Source of the DNA: Rikenellaceae bacterium
GTDB lineage: Bacteria; Bacteroidota; Bacteroidia; Bacteroidales; Rikenellaceae
DNA length: 64,000 bases
Assembly (NCBI GenBank): GCA_017935625.1
Contig: JAGBHC010000031.1
Coordinates: 1 to 64,000 of the forward strand
Reading direction: 5' to 3'
Position numbers and translations under genes: made by a program. Below, piece by piece: positions 45,790 through 55,637 of the stretch. How positions within the stretch are numbered: the first letter of the stretch is position 1; each line of letters opens with the position of its first letter. The notes beneath the pieces were generated by a model. It ran no database searches. It saw only the letters and a list, made by a program, of their open reading frames with translations, and was not told the origin of the DNA.

Positions 45790-47166
45790 TTACAGTTTTT
45801 CGAGCTCCACGGTGAAGTGGCGCATGATGGGTGCTTCGTAGGTTATCTTATAGCCGCGGACGATGCTCTCGCGGCGGTCGTAGATGTTCTTGCAGGCGGC
45901 GGCGATGACCGCGATGTGGTTGTCGGTGTAGGTGCGGCGCGGAATGGCCAGCCGCAGCAGCTCCAGTTTGGGGTAGCGGTTGAGGCGGGTTTCGGGGTCG
46001 CGGTCGGCCAGAATGGCGCCAATCTCCACGCCGCGGATGCCGGCCTCCAGATAGAGCTCCACGCCGAGCGTCTGGGCGGGAAACTCCTCGCGGGGCACGT
46101 TGGGCAGTACCCGCCGGGCGTCTACGAAGATGGCGTGCCCTCCTGCGGGACGCTGGTAGGGGATTCCGTACTGGTCGAGCAGGCGTCCCAGCAGCGCCAC
46201 CTGACGGATGCGGGCGTCGAGCTGTTCGAATTCGGTGTTCTCGTCGAGGCCCACGGCCAGCGCCTCCATGTCGCGGCCGCTCATGCCGCCGTAGGTGACG
46301 TAGCCTTCGAACATGATGTTGAAGACCGATGCGCGGTCGAAGAGCTCTTTGTCGCGCATGGCGGTGAATCCGCCCATATTGACCACGCCGTCCTTCTTGG
46401 CCGAGATGGTCATCAGGTCGGCATAGGAGTACATCTCGCGGACTATCTCCTTGATGCTGCGGTCGGCATAGCCCTCTTCACGGGTCTTGATGAAGTAGGC
46501 GTTTTCGGCGAAGCGGGCCGAATCGAGCAGCAGGGGCACTCCGTATCGGCGGCACAACAGGCTGGTCTGGCGGATGTTCTCCATCGACACGGGCTGTCCT
46601 CCCGCCGTGTTGTTGGTGACGGTCAGGCAGACGAAGGGGATTTTTTCGGCCGGATGGGCCTCGAGCGCCCGTTCCAGCTTGGCGCAGTCGATGTTGCCCT
46701 TGAAGGGGAGCTCCAGCTGGGTGTCGGCCGCCTGGTCCACGGTGCAGTCCAGCGCCACGGCGCGGCGATACTCGATGTGGCCCTTGGTGGTGTCGAAGTG
46801 GGAGTTGCCGGGAATGATGTCGCCCGCCTTGACCAGCGCGGTGAAGAGCACGTTCTCGGCCGCCCGCCCCTGATGGGTGGGCAGGAAATATTCGAATCCG
46901 AAGATGCGGCGGACGGTCTCCCGGAGCCGGTAGTAGGACGAGGCTCCCGCATAGCTTTCGTCGCCGGTCATCATGGCGCCCCACTGGCGGTCGCTCATGG
47001 AGCCGGTTCCCGAATCGGTGAGCAGGTCGATGAACACCTGTTCGCTGCGCAGCTTGAAGAGGTTGTAACGGGCCTGGCGAATCCACTCCTCGCGCTCCTC
47101 GCGGGTGGAGGTGCGGATGGCTTCGGTCATCTTGATTCTGTAAGGTTCTGCATACGGAAGTTTCAT
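45790..47166 (-). CDS. tnaA: Tryptophanase
   Basis: PLP-dependent lyase that splits tryptophan into indole, pyruvate and ammonia. The 458-residue protein has the PLP-lysine signature MTISAKKDG (Lys257/Lys258), DSARFAENAYFIK and PTHQGR. It is tryptophanase and not tyrosine phenol-lyase by residues that separate the two: HFDTT (Asp125, Thr in the lyase), GVEIG (Val, where the lyase has an Arg-containing SMERG) and the C-terminal RHFT His. There is no TnaC-like leader peptide visible in the 41 bp upstream; it appears to be read through from the DUF4954 gene. Confidence 0.96.
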   Translation of the reverse strand: MKLPYAEPYRIKMTEAIRTSTREEREEWIRQARYNLFKLRSEQVFIDLLTDSGTGSMSDRQWGAMMTGDESYAGASSYYRLRETVRRIFGFEYFLPTHQGRAAENVLFTALVKAGDIIPGNSHFDTTKGHIEYRRAVALDCTVDQAADTQLELPFKGNIDCAKLERALEAHPAEKIPFVCLTVTNNTAGGQPVSMENIRQTSLLCRRYGVPLLLDSARFAENAYFIKTREEGYADRSIKEIVREMYSYADLMTISAKKDGVVNMGGFTAMRDKELFDRASVFNIMFEGYVTYGGMSGRDMEALAVGLDENTEFEQLDARIRQVALLGRLLDQYGIPYQRPAGGHAIFVDARRVLPNVPREEFPAQTLGVELYLEAGIRGVEIGAILADRDPETRLNRYPKLELLRLAIPRRTYTDNHIAVIAAACKNIYDRRESIVRGYKITYEAPIMRHFTVELEKL

Positions 47167-47207
47167 ATCTTTTCGGTTTTAAGGTTGTGCGTCGTTCGGA
47201 AAAGGGC

Positions 47208-48968
47208 TCATTCGGCGAACAGCTCGCCCCGCACGGCCCGGTAGTCGGCTTCGATTTCCGCCGCCTGCGCAGGGTCGGCGTCGGTTCCGTAGCCGACGGC
47301 GAACTCCATGCCGCAGTCGTGGCGGCTGTCGGCCGCGGTCGCCGCATCGAGCGCCGCCCGGGCCTGCTCTCCGTCGGCCACGGCCGCGCGGATTTCCTCC
47401 GCCGAGGGGGTGTGGCCCAGCCGTCGGGCCAGGGCATCGAGCGCCCAGCTGCGGGCATAGTCGCGGTAGCTGCGGGCCAGGCCGGCGAATCGGGCGTCGG
47501 CCTCCGCCAGGCCGGCCTCGCCGCTTTCGAGCGCCTCCGCGATGCGCTCCGCCTCGCGTTTGGGGGCGTAGAGCCCGGCGATGTCCGTCCAGCTTCCGGT
47601 GCCGTCGCACTCCGACCGCGCCTCTGCGCCGAGCATCTCGCCCAGCGAGGCCCGCAGTAGCAGGTCGTAGGATTTGAGACCCAGCCTGAGCATCGTCTTC
47701 TTGATGCGCACGTGTTTGTAGGTGAGCGTGTCGCCCTCCTTACGGAGCAGCTCCTGCGAGACGGCGATGGCCCGCAGGGCCCCCTGTGCGATGTAGGGGT
47801 TGTAGCGGGCGTAGATTATCTGGTCGCGGCGCTCGGCCTCGGGAGCCCGGCGGCGGTCGCGGCGCTCCCATTTGGCGATGTCCCTCACCGTGCCGTAGCT
47901 GCGCAGGTTGGCGCCCGGCATGAGCATCGACCGCCCCTCGGATTCGAGCAGGTAGGAGAAGGGGAAGTCGTCGGTGTCGTGGTGGCTCTTGTGCCGCCCG
48001 ATGACGGTGGTGAAGGGGGCCTCGACGCAGGGAGCCATGGTGTAGGCGTCGCTGGCGAACTTGCATCCGCGGCGGTGTACGGCCTGGTGGATGGCCCCGG
48101 CCTTGAAGAGGTGGTTGCTCTGGTTGGTTCCGCTGCCGGCGTTGAAGAAGGAGAAAAAGCCGGCGATGAGCAGCGACGAGCGGTGGTGGCTGACGGTGTA
48201 GGGACCGGCGAATACGGCGCAGGCCTCTCCGTTCTCGCATTCGCAGTTGGCGAAGAAGAGCGAATCGACGGCCGAGAAGCCTTTGCCGATGCGGCAGCCT
48301 TCGCCCACGAAACAGCGTTCGAGGCAGGCTCCGGTGCCGACCTCGGCTCCGCGGCTGATGATGAAGTCGCGGGCCGTTACGCCGCAACCTACGCGGGCGC
48401 CTCCTCCGGGGCCGCCCTCCACGGTGCCGTTTTCCAGGCAGAGGGCCCCCTCGACGGTCGTGCCGCTGCCGATGCTGCACTCGCGGACGAACCCGCAGCC
48501 GCGGACCGTGGCCCCCTCGCCGACGGTGCCCAGCTCCGAACGCTGCGAGCCGGCGAACTCCTCCGCCAGCCGGGCGATGCGGGGGGCGAGCAGGGGGCGG
48601 TGGCGCCACATGGCGCAGAGGTAGGCCGTCTGGGCCGTCAGCCCGCAATAGATGGTCACTTCGCGTCCGCCGGCCTCATTGACGGGGCGGACGACGGTGC
48701 CGTTGCCGAATGCGCTCGGGGTGCGGCACTCCACGACGGCGGTGTTTTCGATGCAGGCTCCGCGGCCGACCGAATAGTTCTTCAGCAGGCCGACTCCGTA
48801 GAGCCGCACCTGCCCGCCGAGGCGCACCCGTCCGGCGAAGCGCGTGGCGTGCACCGTGGCGGTGTCGAATTCCGGGGCGACCTCGATGTCGTCCCAGTTC
48901 TCCGCGCAGCAGCCCTGTGTCCGGAGCGCCGTGCGCTGTTTTTCGCTCAGTTTGCGGTATGTCGTCAT
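47208..48968 (-). CDS. DUF4954 family protein (left-handed beta-helix)
   Basis: A 586-residue cytosolic protein with hexapeptide-like repeats in its first 270 residues (for example GSGTTVEGALCLENGTVEGG), suggesting a left-handed parallel beta-helix of the acyltransferase or nucleotidyltransferase kind, and a conserved region with GSGTNQSNHLFKAGAIHQ and HKSHHDTDDFPFSY. It matches DUF4954, a Bacteroidetes family of unknown activity. The start MTTYRKLSEKQ is chosen over an upstream codon because a promoter falls just ahead. First gene of the unit with tnaA. Confidence 0.87.
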   Translation of the reverse strand: MTTYRKLSEKQRTALRTQGCCAENWDDIEVAPEFDTATVHATRFAGRVRLGGQVRLYGVGLLKNYSVGRGACIENTAVVECRTPSAFGNGTVVRPVNEAGGREVTIYCGLTAQTAYLCAMWRHRPLLAPRIARLAEEFAGSQRSELGTVGEGATVRGCGFVRECSIGSGTTVEGALCLENGTVEGGPGGGARVGCGVTARDFIISRGAEVGTGACLERCFVGEGCRIGKGFSAVDSLFFANCECENGEACAVFAGPYTVSHHRSSLLIAGFFSFFNAGSGTNQSNHLFKAGAIHQAVHRRGCKFASDAYTMAPCVEAPFTTVIGRHKSHHDTDDFPFSYLLESEGRSMLMPGANLRSYGTVRDIAKWERRDRRRAPEAERRDQIIYARYNPYIAQGALRAIAVSQELLRKEGDTLTYKHVRIKKTMLRLGLKSYDLLLRASLGEMLGAEARSECDGTGSWTDIAGLYAPKREAERIAEALESGEAGLAEADARFAGLARSYRDYARSWALDALARRLGHTPSAEEIRAAVADGEQARAALDAATAADSRHDCGMEFAVGYGTDADPAQAAEIEADYRAVRGELFAE

Positions 48969-49047
48969 GTTCTGAATGCTTGTAAGGTTCGCGTAAATCG
49001 TTTGGCGGCAGGGGCTCCGCTGCGGAGTGCCCGCCGTGTGCAATGAA

Positions 49048-49079
49048 CAAAGGTAGTGCTTTGTCCGCGATTTTTCAAC
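49048..49079 (-). promoter_or_regulatory. Promoter of the DUF4954-tnaA-GH2-rlmH unit
   Basis: Minus strand: GTTG (49076-49079), 20 bp, TACCTTTG (49048-49055). Start near 49040, leader about 73 nt. Confidence 0.65.
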
Positions 49080-49190
49080 CCCCGGGGCGGGGCGGACGAC
49101 GTTTTGCAGGAATTTTGTACTTTTTTGCGGAAAATGACCGCGGCGTGCAACGTTTTGGCCGGCGGCGGTATCTTATTAGAACTAAAACAC

Positions 49191-49198
49191 TACTTTTG
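49191..49198 (+). promoter_or_regulatory. Promoter -7 box for the lipoprotein gene at 49244
   Basis: TACTTTTG matches TAnnTTTG. Start near 49205, leader about 39 nt; the -33 box is weak. Confidence 0.5.
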
Positions 49199-49243
49199 TA
49201 GAACGCAAGCGGAATTTTCAGAATCATCTAATAATAAAACGCA

Positions 49244-50212
49244 ATGAAAAAAATCTTCTTAATGGCAGCCGCCCTCTGTTCGCTCTTCATGGCGGGTTGT
49301 ATCGACAAAGACAATTCGGAGCCCGAGTACATCAGTGCCGGCATGGTAATCTACGGTGTGGCTCAGGGCCAGAATGCCTATGCGCTCGACTTGGCCTCCG
49401 TCGCTTTCCGTCTCGACATTCTGCTCGAAACGGCTGCGCAGCAGGGTGTGGACGTAGCCGACCTCTCCACGCTCGAGGTGACCATCGGCGACAAGAAAGT
49501 GCGTCTGCTCGACAGACTGCTCAACGGCGCTTCCGTGACGAGCGAGGGTCAGGGTATCTATACGCTCGCCTTCCACGCGCTGGATTACAGCGCCACCGAC
49601 GTGGCCCGCACCGACGGCCGCATCGTTATCAACACCGGCGGCAAGTTCCTTTCGGAGCTTACTCCCGGCGGCGAATTCTGGACGGTATCCATTCCGGAGT
49701 CCTATCCGGTGGTCTACACGGAGACCGACGGCTACAACACTTTCACCACCACGGCCCGCGGAGCGGACTCCTACACCATCTCCTGCGATATGCCCGGCTA
49801 CTGGGAGGTGGAGTGCACCGGCTATAAGTCGGAGAACACTTCGGTGGCCGTTTCGGACTGGAACATGTCCGCCACCGTATCCACTTCGGGCCTGACTTCG
49901 TTCGTTTACGACGAGGTGGCCGATTCGGAGTTCTATCTCGACGTGGACGCCCGCGGCAAGACCATGTACTCGGCCTATTGCAAGCTCCAGACCGAATATT
50001 CGTCGATGGGCATGCGCTATGTGCCCAAGTGCGCCTACAACGCCATCGTGGGCGGTACCGAATACGCCGAGTTCGTGGGTGCCGAAATCGAAGGCTGGGA
50101 GTCTTACAACATGAACGTGAAGTGGAGCGGTTCGGCCAGCGACTGCAAGGCGACCGCCACCGTGGTCTACAACGGAACCGAAGAGGTCTCCAACATCGTT
50201 TGGAAAAGATAG
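49244..50212 (+). CDS. Hypothetical surface-type lipoprotein
   Basis: A 322-residue lipoprotein (lipidated Cys19 in LFMAGC) followed by the acidic stretch IDKDNSEPE, which suits a surface-export signal in Bacteroidetes. The mature part is beta-rich, with Thr/Ser-rich strands and an Ala/Gly-rich C-terminal third (EYAEFVGAEIEGWESYNMNV), suggesting Ig-like domains. No family recognised. It stands alone, with its own promoter and terminator. Confidence 0.75.
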   Translation: MKKIFLMAAALCSLFMAGCIDKDNSEPEYISAGMVIYGVAQGQNAYALDLASVAFRLDILLETAAQQGVDVADLSTLEVTIGDKKVRLLDRLLNGASVTSEGQGIYTLAFHALDYSATDVARTDGRIVINTGGKFLSELTPGGEFWTVSIPESYPVVYTETDGYNTFTTTARGADSYTISCDMPGYWEVECTGYKSENTSVAVSDWNMSATVSTSGLTSFVYDEVADSEFYLDVDARGKTMYSAYCKLQTEYSSMGMRYVPKCAYNAIVGGTEYAEFVGAEIEGWESYNMNVKWSGSASDCKATATVVYNGTEEVSNIVWKR

Positions 50213-50245
50213 GACCGGCGGACGGAATCTTCCGGCGCAACGGAC

Positions 50246-50280
50246 CGAGGAGCGGCTTTTCGACGGCCGCTCCTCGTTTT
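50246..50280 (+). terminator. Terminator after the lipoprotein gene
   Basis: Stem CGAGGAGCGGC / GCCGCTCCTCG (50246-50256 and 50266-50276) followed by a run of six T. Confidence 0.87.
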
Positions 50281-50421
50281 TTCGGGAGCGGGCACGGGTT
50301 GTGGGAGCGGAATTATGATAATTGGAAAAAAATGACGATATTTGCCTTTCGAATCGGGGCCTGCGGACCCCGGGAGGATAATTAACCCAAGAGAAGAATT
50401 TTTTTAGAAAATAGGAATGTT

Positions 50422-51819
50422 ATGCTGAACGGAGGAAGAACGAAAATCGCCGAGTTGCTGAAAACCGGGAACAGAGATTGCGACGTGGTCGTAAAAGGTT
50501 GGGTGAGAACCAAACGAGGAAACAAGAACGTGGCCTTCATTGCCCTGAACGACGGCTCTACCGTGAACAACATACAGGTGGTGGTCGATGTGGCCCGCTT
50601 CGACGAGGAGTTGCTCCGCAGCATAACCACCGGAGCCTGCCTGCGTGTGGACGGCGTGCTGGTGACCAGCCAGGGCTCGGGACAGCCGGTGGAGGTGCAG
50701 GCCCGCAGAATCGAGGTCTACGGAACCGCCGACCCCGAGACCTATCCCCTGCAGAAGAAGGGCCATTCGCTCGAGTTCCTGCGCGAAATCGCCTATCTGC
50801 GTCCCCGGACCAACACCTTCGGCGCCGTGCTGAGAATCCGCCACGCCATGGCCTACGCCATTCACAAATACTTCAACGACCGCGGCTTCTACTATCTCCA
50901 CACGCCGCTCATCACCGGTTCCGACGCCGAGGGCGCGGGTGCCATGTTCACCGTCACCACCCTCGACATGGAGAATCCGCCGCGCAACGAGGCGGGACGG
51001 GTGGACTACACCCAGGACTTTTTCGGCAAACCCTGCAACCTGACCGTGAGCGGCCAGCTCGAAGGCGAGCTGGGTGCCCTGGCCCTCTCGCAGATATATA
51101 CGTTCGGCCCCACCTTCCGGGCCGAGAACTCCAACACGCCGCGCCACCTGGCCGAGTTCTGGATGATTGAGCCCGAGATGGCCTTCTACGAACTGGAAGA
51201 CAACATGGAGCTGGCGGAGGATTTCCTCAAATACCTTATCAACTATGCGCTGGAGCACTGCATGGAGGACCTGGAGTTCATGAACAAGATGTGGGACAAC
51301 GAGTTGATTGACCGGTTGAAGTTCGTGGTGCACAACGATTTCGTGCGGCTCAACTACACCGAGGGCATCGAAATCCTCAAGCAGAGCGGCCGGAAGTTCG
51401 AATTCCCCGTGGAGTGGGGCGTGGACCTGCAGAGCGAGCACGAGCGCTATCTGGTGGAGGAGCACTTCAGAAAGCCGGTCATTCTGATAAACTATCCCAA
51501 GGACATCAAGGCGTTCTACATGAAGCAGAACGAAGACGGCAAGACGGTGCGGGCGATGGACGTGCTCTTCCCGAAAATCGGCGAGATTATAGGCGGTTCG
51601 GAGCGCGAGGCCGATTATGGCAGGCTTCGTGCAAGGATATCGGAACTCGGAATGAACGAGAAGGATGTCTGGTGGTATCTCGACACCCGCCGCTGGGGTT
51701 CGGCACCTCACAGCGGATTCGGCCTGGGCTTCGAGCGGCTGCTGCTGTTCGTGACCGGCATGGCCAACATCCGCGACGTGATACCCTTCCCGCGCACGCC
51801 GAAGAACGCCGAATTCTAA
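50422..51819 (+). CDS. asnS: Asparaginyl-tRNA synthetase
   Basis: Class II synthetase that charges tRNA-Asn. The 465-residue protein has the N-terminal OB-fold anticodon-binding domain (about 15-110), motif 2 [19 protein letters not shown] (about 233-251) and motif 3 [10 protein letters not shown] near the C terminus. The N-containing AENS and RHLAEFWM patterns distinguish it from the aspartyl enzyme. Confidence 0.97.
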   Translation: MLNGGRTKIAELLKTGNRDCDVVVKGWVRTKRGNKNVAFIALNDGSTVNNIQVVVDVARFDEELLRSITTGACLRVDGVLVTSQGSGQPVEVQARRIEVYGTADPETYPLQKKGHSLEFLREIAYLRPRTNTFGAVLRIRHAMAYAIHKYFNDRGFYYLHTPLITGSDAEGAGAMFTVTTLDMENPPRNEAGRVDYTQDFFGKPCNLTVSGQLEGELGALALSQIYTFGPTFRAENSNTPRHLAEFWMIEPEMAFYELEDNMELAEDFLKYLINYALEHCMEDLEFMNKMWDNELIDRLKFVVHNDFVRLNYTEGIEILKQSGRKFEFPVEWGVDLQSEHERYLVEEHFRKPVILINYPKDIKAFYMKQNEDGKTVRAMDVLFPKIGEIIGGSEREADYGRLRARISELGMNEKDVWWYLDTRRWGSAPHSGFGLGFERLLLFVTGMANIRDVIPFPRTPKNAEF

Positions 51820-51927
51820 CTGCGGACCCCGCGGAACGCAGCCCCCGACTTGAAAATAGATGGAGACCCGATAGCGGAGATTAGGATTGGAAATTCATAT
51901 CTTTCATATTAAGGTCTTGGAATAATT

Positions 51928-53361
51928 ATGTCGAATATCAACCAGAGGCAGATACAGAAGCTCTCGCCGACACTCTCCCCGCAGCAGATTCAGATGATTA
52001 AGCTGCTGGAGTTGCCGACGGTGCAGCTGGAGCAGAGGATAAAACAGGAAATCGAGGAGAACCCCGTGCTGGAGGAGGACATCTCGCCGGAGCAGAAAGA
52101 GGAGGAGCAGCCGCCCCAGGAGATTAGCGTGGAGGAGTATCTGAAGGAAGACGACACCCCGTCCTACAAGTCGCATATCAACAACTATTCGAAAGACGAC
52201 AAACAGCGTCCGGTCTACCTCTCCAACGGCCGTTCGCTGCACGAGTACCTGGAGGAGCAGCTCGGATTCCGGACCCTCTCGGCGAAGGATGCGGCGCTGG
52301 CCTCCTACCTCATCGGGAGCATCGACGACGACGGCTACCTGCGGCGCGACCTGGAGTCGGTGGCCGACGACATCGCCTTCTCGGTGGGGCTCGAGACCTC
52401 GGCCGCCGAGCTGGAGCGCATCCTGGGGATGATTCACGAGCTGGAGCCGGCGGGGGTGGGTGCGCGCAACCTGCAGGAGTGCCTGCTGCTGCAGCTCGAC
52501 AGCCGGAAGGTGAACACCCGCTCCAGGCGCATGGCCCGCAAGATTCTGACCTCCTATTTCGAGGAGTTCACCAAGAAGCACTACGAGAAGCTGATGGCCC
52601 GTCTGGGGGTGGACGAAGACGAGTTCCGCGAGGCCATCAACGAGATAAAGCGGCTTTCGCCCAAACCCGGCAACCTCTACAACGAGGGGGGAAGCGAGAG
52701 CATGCCCTATATCATCCCCGATTTCATACTCGACTACCAGGACGGCAAGTTCGACCTGAGTCTCAACTCCTACAACGTCCCCGAGGTGAAGGTGAACAAA
52801 CGCTACGTGGAGATGATTCGCGAAATGGCTTCGGGAGGCACCTACAACCTCAGCGAGGGCGACAAGGAGGCCATCCAGTTCGTGAAGAACAAGCTCGATT
52901 CGGCCAAATGGTTCATCTCGGCCATCAAGCAGCGCTACAACACGCTGATGCTTACCATGAACGAGATACTGGCCTACCAAAGCGAATATTTCAAGGACGG
53001 CGACATGAGCAAGCTGCGGCCGATGATTCTCAAGGACATCGCCGACCGCACGGGGCTCGACGTCTCGACCATCTCGCGCGTGGTGAACAGCAAGTACATA
53101 CAGACCCAGTTCGGCATCCTCTCGCTCAAGACCCTCTTCTCGGAGGCGATGCAGACCGACAGCGGAGCCGAGGTGTCGTCCTACGAGATAAAGAATATCC
53201 TCTCGGAGTGCATCGACAATGAGGACAAGCGCAAACCGCTGACCGACGAGACGCTGATGGACATCCTCAACATCAAGGGCTATCACATCGCCCGGCGCAC
53301 GGTGGCCAAGTACCGCGAGATGCTGGGGATTCCCGTGGCGCGGCTGCGCAAACAGATTTGA
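51928..53361 (+). CDS. rpoN: RNA polymerase sigma-54 factor
   Basis: Alternative sigma factor that needs AAA+ activators to open promoters. The 477-residue protein has the Gln-rich region I (QKLSPTLSPQQIQMIKLLELP at 10-30), an acidic region II, the core-binding region (about 120-320) and the C-terminal HTH with the RpoN box ARRTVAKYRE (about 453-462). No sigma-54 activator gene lies in the window. A weak TATCTTTC box at 51898-51905 may be its promoter. Confidence 0.97.
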   Translation: MSNINQRQIQKLSPTLSPQQIQMIKLLELPTVQLEQRIKQEIEENPVLEEDISPEQKEEEQPPQEISVEEYLKEDDTPSYKSHINNYSKDDKQRPVYLSNGRSLHEYLEEQLGFRTLSAKDAALASYLIGSIDDDGYLRRDLESVADDIAFSVGLETSAAELERILGMIHELEPAGVGARNLQECLLLQLDSRKVNTRSRRMARKILTSYFEEFTKKHYEKLMARLGVDEDEFREAINEIKRLSPKPGNLYNEGGSESMPYIIPDFILDYQDGKFDLSLNSYNVPEVKVNKRYVEMIREMASGGTYNLSEGDKEAIQFVKNKLDSAKWFISAIKQRYNTLMLTMNEILAYQSEYFKDGDMSKLRPMILKDIADRTGLDVSTISRVVNSKYIQTQFGILSLKTLFSEAMQTDSGAEVSSYEIKNILSECIDNEDKRKPLTDETLMDILNIKGYHIARRTVAKYREMLGIPVARLRKQI

Positions 53362-53399
53362 CACTGCATTTTTGACACTACACCGGAACGAAACGGAAA

Positions 53400-54029
53400 A
53401 TGAAGGAACGAACCAGCAGAAACATATCGAAGGCGGCGCAGGGACTTTCGTTCCTGCTGCACCCGTTCGTGCTGCCGACCTACATGGCGGTGGCGTTGTT
53501 GTTTTCGGGCGGCATGGTCGCCATGCTGCCGGCCCCCCTGCGGTGGTACATGGTGGGGGTGGTGGCCATCGACACGCTGCTGCTGCCCGCGGTGGCCATC
53601 TTCGTCATGTGCCGGCTCAATCTGCTGGGCGACCTGCGGCTGAGCACCCGGCGGGAGCGCCTGGTCCCGCTGATGGTGGTGGCCCTGTGCTACATTCTCT
53701 GCGCCTATATGCTCTCCGACCTGACGCTCGCCTTTCTGGTGCGTAAATTCATCATAGCCGGATTTTCGTGCGTGGTGCTGGCGCTGGCAGTGACCGTGTT
53801 CTGGCAGATAAGCCTCCATCTGACCGCCATGGGCGGCGCCGTGGCCATGCTGACGCTGGTCTGCGCGTCGGGCGTGGCCGATGCGATGGCGGTGCTGTGC
53901 CTGGCCGTGCTGGCTGCCGGTCTGCTCGCTTCGGCACGCCTGTGGCTCGGCCGCCACGACTTGTGGCAGGTCGCAGCCGGTTTCGCAGGCGGCTTTCTGG
54001 TCGCTTCGGCGGCCGTGCTCTGCTTGTAG
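53400..54029 (+). CDS. PAP2-like integral membrane protein
   Basis: A 209-residue protein with about six membrane segments. Two patterns recall the type 2 phosphatidic-acid phosphatase fold: ISLHLTAMGG (about 139-148) and SARLWLGRHDLWQVAAGFAGG (about 177-197), the latter resembling the PAP2 third motif with a His. Key residues of the first PAP2 motif are not obvious, so catalytic activity is uncertain. It follows rpoN by 38 bp and may be co-transcribed. Confidence 0.65.
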   Translation: MKERTSRNISKAAQGLSFLLHPFVLPTYMAVALLFSGGMVAMLPAPLRWYMVGVVAIDTLLLPAVAIFVMCRLNLLGDLRLSTRRERLVPLMVVALCYILCAYMLSDLTLAFLVRKFIIAGFSCVVLALAVTVFWQISLHLTAMGGAVAMLTLVCASGVADAMAVLCLAVLAAGLLASARLWLGRHDLWQVAAGFAGGFLVASAAVLCL

Positions 54030-54079
54030 CGGCGGCGGGTCCCGCCCCTTTTCTGCGGCCGGGGCGATAGCGAATGAAC

Positions 54080-54114
54080 GCGGGTGTCCGAAAGTTCGGA
54101 CACCCGCTTTTCTG
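54080..54114. terminator. Hairpin terminator between convergent genes
   Basis: Perfect 12-bp stem GCGGGTGTCCGA / TCGGACACCCGC (54080-54091 and 54096-54107) followed on the plus strand by TTTTCTG. It separates the PAP2-like gene from the convergent oxidoreductase operon. Confidence 0.85.
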
Positions 54115-54225
54115 CTTTTCTGCGGAGAGAAGTACTCCCTCTCTTCCGGACCGCATCTTCTTCCGGAGCTCGTTTCCTCTTGGGCGCTTCTTCTCCCGGG
54201 TCGCGCTCCGTTCTCGGACCGTTTC

Positions 54226-55611
54226 TTATTTGTTGCGGATATATTCGTCGATGGCCCGGGCGGCCTTGCGTCCGGCTCCCATGGCCAGGATGACGGTGGC
54301 GGCTCCGGTGACGGCGTCGCCGCCCGCGAAGACGCCCGGCCGGGAGGTGACTCCCTGTCCGTCGGCGACCACGCATCCGCGCCGGTCGGTATCCAACCCT
54401 GCGGTGGTGGCGGCGATGAGGGGATTGGGCGAGGTGCCCAGCGCCATGATGACCACGTCGCATTCGATTTCGAACTCGCTGCCCTCGACCACCACCGGCG
54501 AGCGGCGGCCGCTCTGGTCGGGTTCGCCGAGGGTCATGCGCACGCAGCGGATGCCGCGCACCCAGCCCTGCTCGGTGCCCAGTATTTCGGTGGGGTTGGT
54601 GAGCATGCGGAACTCGATGCCCTCCTGCCGGGCGTGGTGCACCTCCTCGACGCGGGCCGGCAGTTCGGCCTCGCTGCGCCGGTAGACGATGAATGCCTCG
54701 GCGCCGAGCCGCTTGGCCGTGCGCACGGCATCCATGGCGACGTTGCCTCCGCCGACCACCACCACGCGGCGACCTACGTAGATGGGTGTGTCGTAGCGGG
54801 AGTCGTAGGCTTTCATGAGGTTGGCGCGGGTGAGGAACTCATTGGCCGAAACCACTCCGTTGAGGTTCTCTCCGGGGATGCCCATGAAGCGGGGCAGGCC
54901 GGCGCCCGAACCGATGAAGACGGCCTGGTAGCCCTCCTCCTCCAGGAGCGAGTCGATGGTGACGGTGCGTCCCACGATGGTGTCGGTCTCGAACTCCACG
55001 CCCAGCCGCTTGACGTTCTCCACCGAAGCGGCCACGATGCGCTCTTTGGGCAGACGGAATTCGGGGATGCCGTATTCGAGCACGCCGCCCACCTTGTGCA
55101 GCGCCTCGAAAATCTTGACCCGGTAGCCCATGCGGGCCAGGTCCGAGGCGCAGGCTAGTCCCGAAGGACCGCTGCCGATGACGGCCACCTTGTGTCCGTT
55201 CGAGGGGGGTGTCTGGCCTGCGGGGGAGGGGTGTTCGAGGGCCCAGTCGCCCACGAAGCGCTCCAGCTTGCCGATGGCCACCGGTTCGCCTTTGATGCCC
55301 AGTATGCAGGCCCCTTCGCACTGGGTCTCCTGCGGGCAGACGCGTCCGCACACCGAGGGCAGCGAACTGTCTTCGGCGATGGTGCGCGAAGCGGCGGCGA
55401 AGTCGCCCTGCAGCACCTGCGAGATGAAGCGGGGAATCTGAATCGACACCGGGCACTGCTCCACGCAGCGGGGCTTCTTGCAGTTGAGACAGCGCGAAGC
55501 CTCTTTGCGAGCCTCCTCTATGTCGTAGCCGTAGCAAACCTCCTCGAAGTTCGCGGCTCTTTTCTGCGGGTCCTGTTCTCGGACGGGAACCCGGGCTATT
55601 TTGTTTGCCAT
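54226..55611 (-). CDS. gltA: NADPH-dependent oxidoreductase, GltD/NfnB type
   Basis: The 461-residue flavoprotein has N-terminal Cys clusters for two [4Fe-4S] centres (CLNCKKPRCVEQCP at about 43-56 and CGRVCPQETQCEGAC at about 90-104) and two Rossmann folds (VAVIGSGPSGLACASDLA and VVVVGGGNVAMDAV). Databases usually name it homotetrameric glutamate synthase small subunit (gltA). Pairing with an NfnA-like gene 26 bp upstream points instead to NfnB, the large subunit of the NADH-dependent ferredoxin:NADP oxidoreductase. The MANKIARVP start fits the family; the frame is open upstream. Confidence 0.9.
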   Translation of the reverse strand: MANKIARVPVREQDPQKRAANFEEVCYGYDIEEARKEASRCLNCKKPRCVEQCPVSIQIPRFISQVLQGDFAAASRTIAEDSSLPSVCGRVCPQETQCEGACILGIKGEPVAIGKLERFVGDWALEHPSPAGQTPPSNGHKVAVIGSGPSGLACASDLARMGYRVKIFEALHKVGGVLEYGIPEFRLPKERIVAASVENVKRLGVEFETDTIVGRTVTIDSLLEEEGYQAVFIGSGAGLPRFMGIPGENLNGVVSANEFLTRANLMKAYDSRYDTPIYVGRRVVVVGGGNVAMDAVRTAKRLGAEAFIVYRRSEAELPARVEEVHHARQEGIEFRMLTNPTEILGTEQGWVRGIRCVRMTLGEPDQSGRRSPVVVEGSEFEIECDVVIMALGTSPNPLIAATTAGLDTDRRGCVVADGQGVTSRPGVFAGGDAVTGAATVILAMGAGRKAARAIDEYIRNK

Positions 55612-55637
55612 ATCGGGAATTTCGGTTTTAAGGGTGG

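Noticed and set aside
45790-47166. Tyrosine phenol-lyase instead of tryptophanase
   Set aside because: The discriminating positions read HFDTT, GVEIG and RHFT, as in tryptophanases; the lyase has FTTT, SMERG and RFFT.
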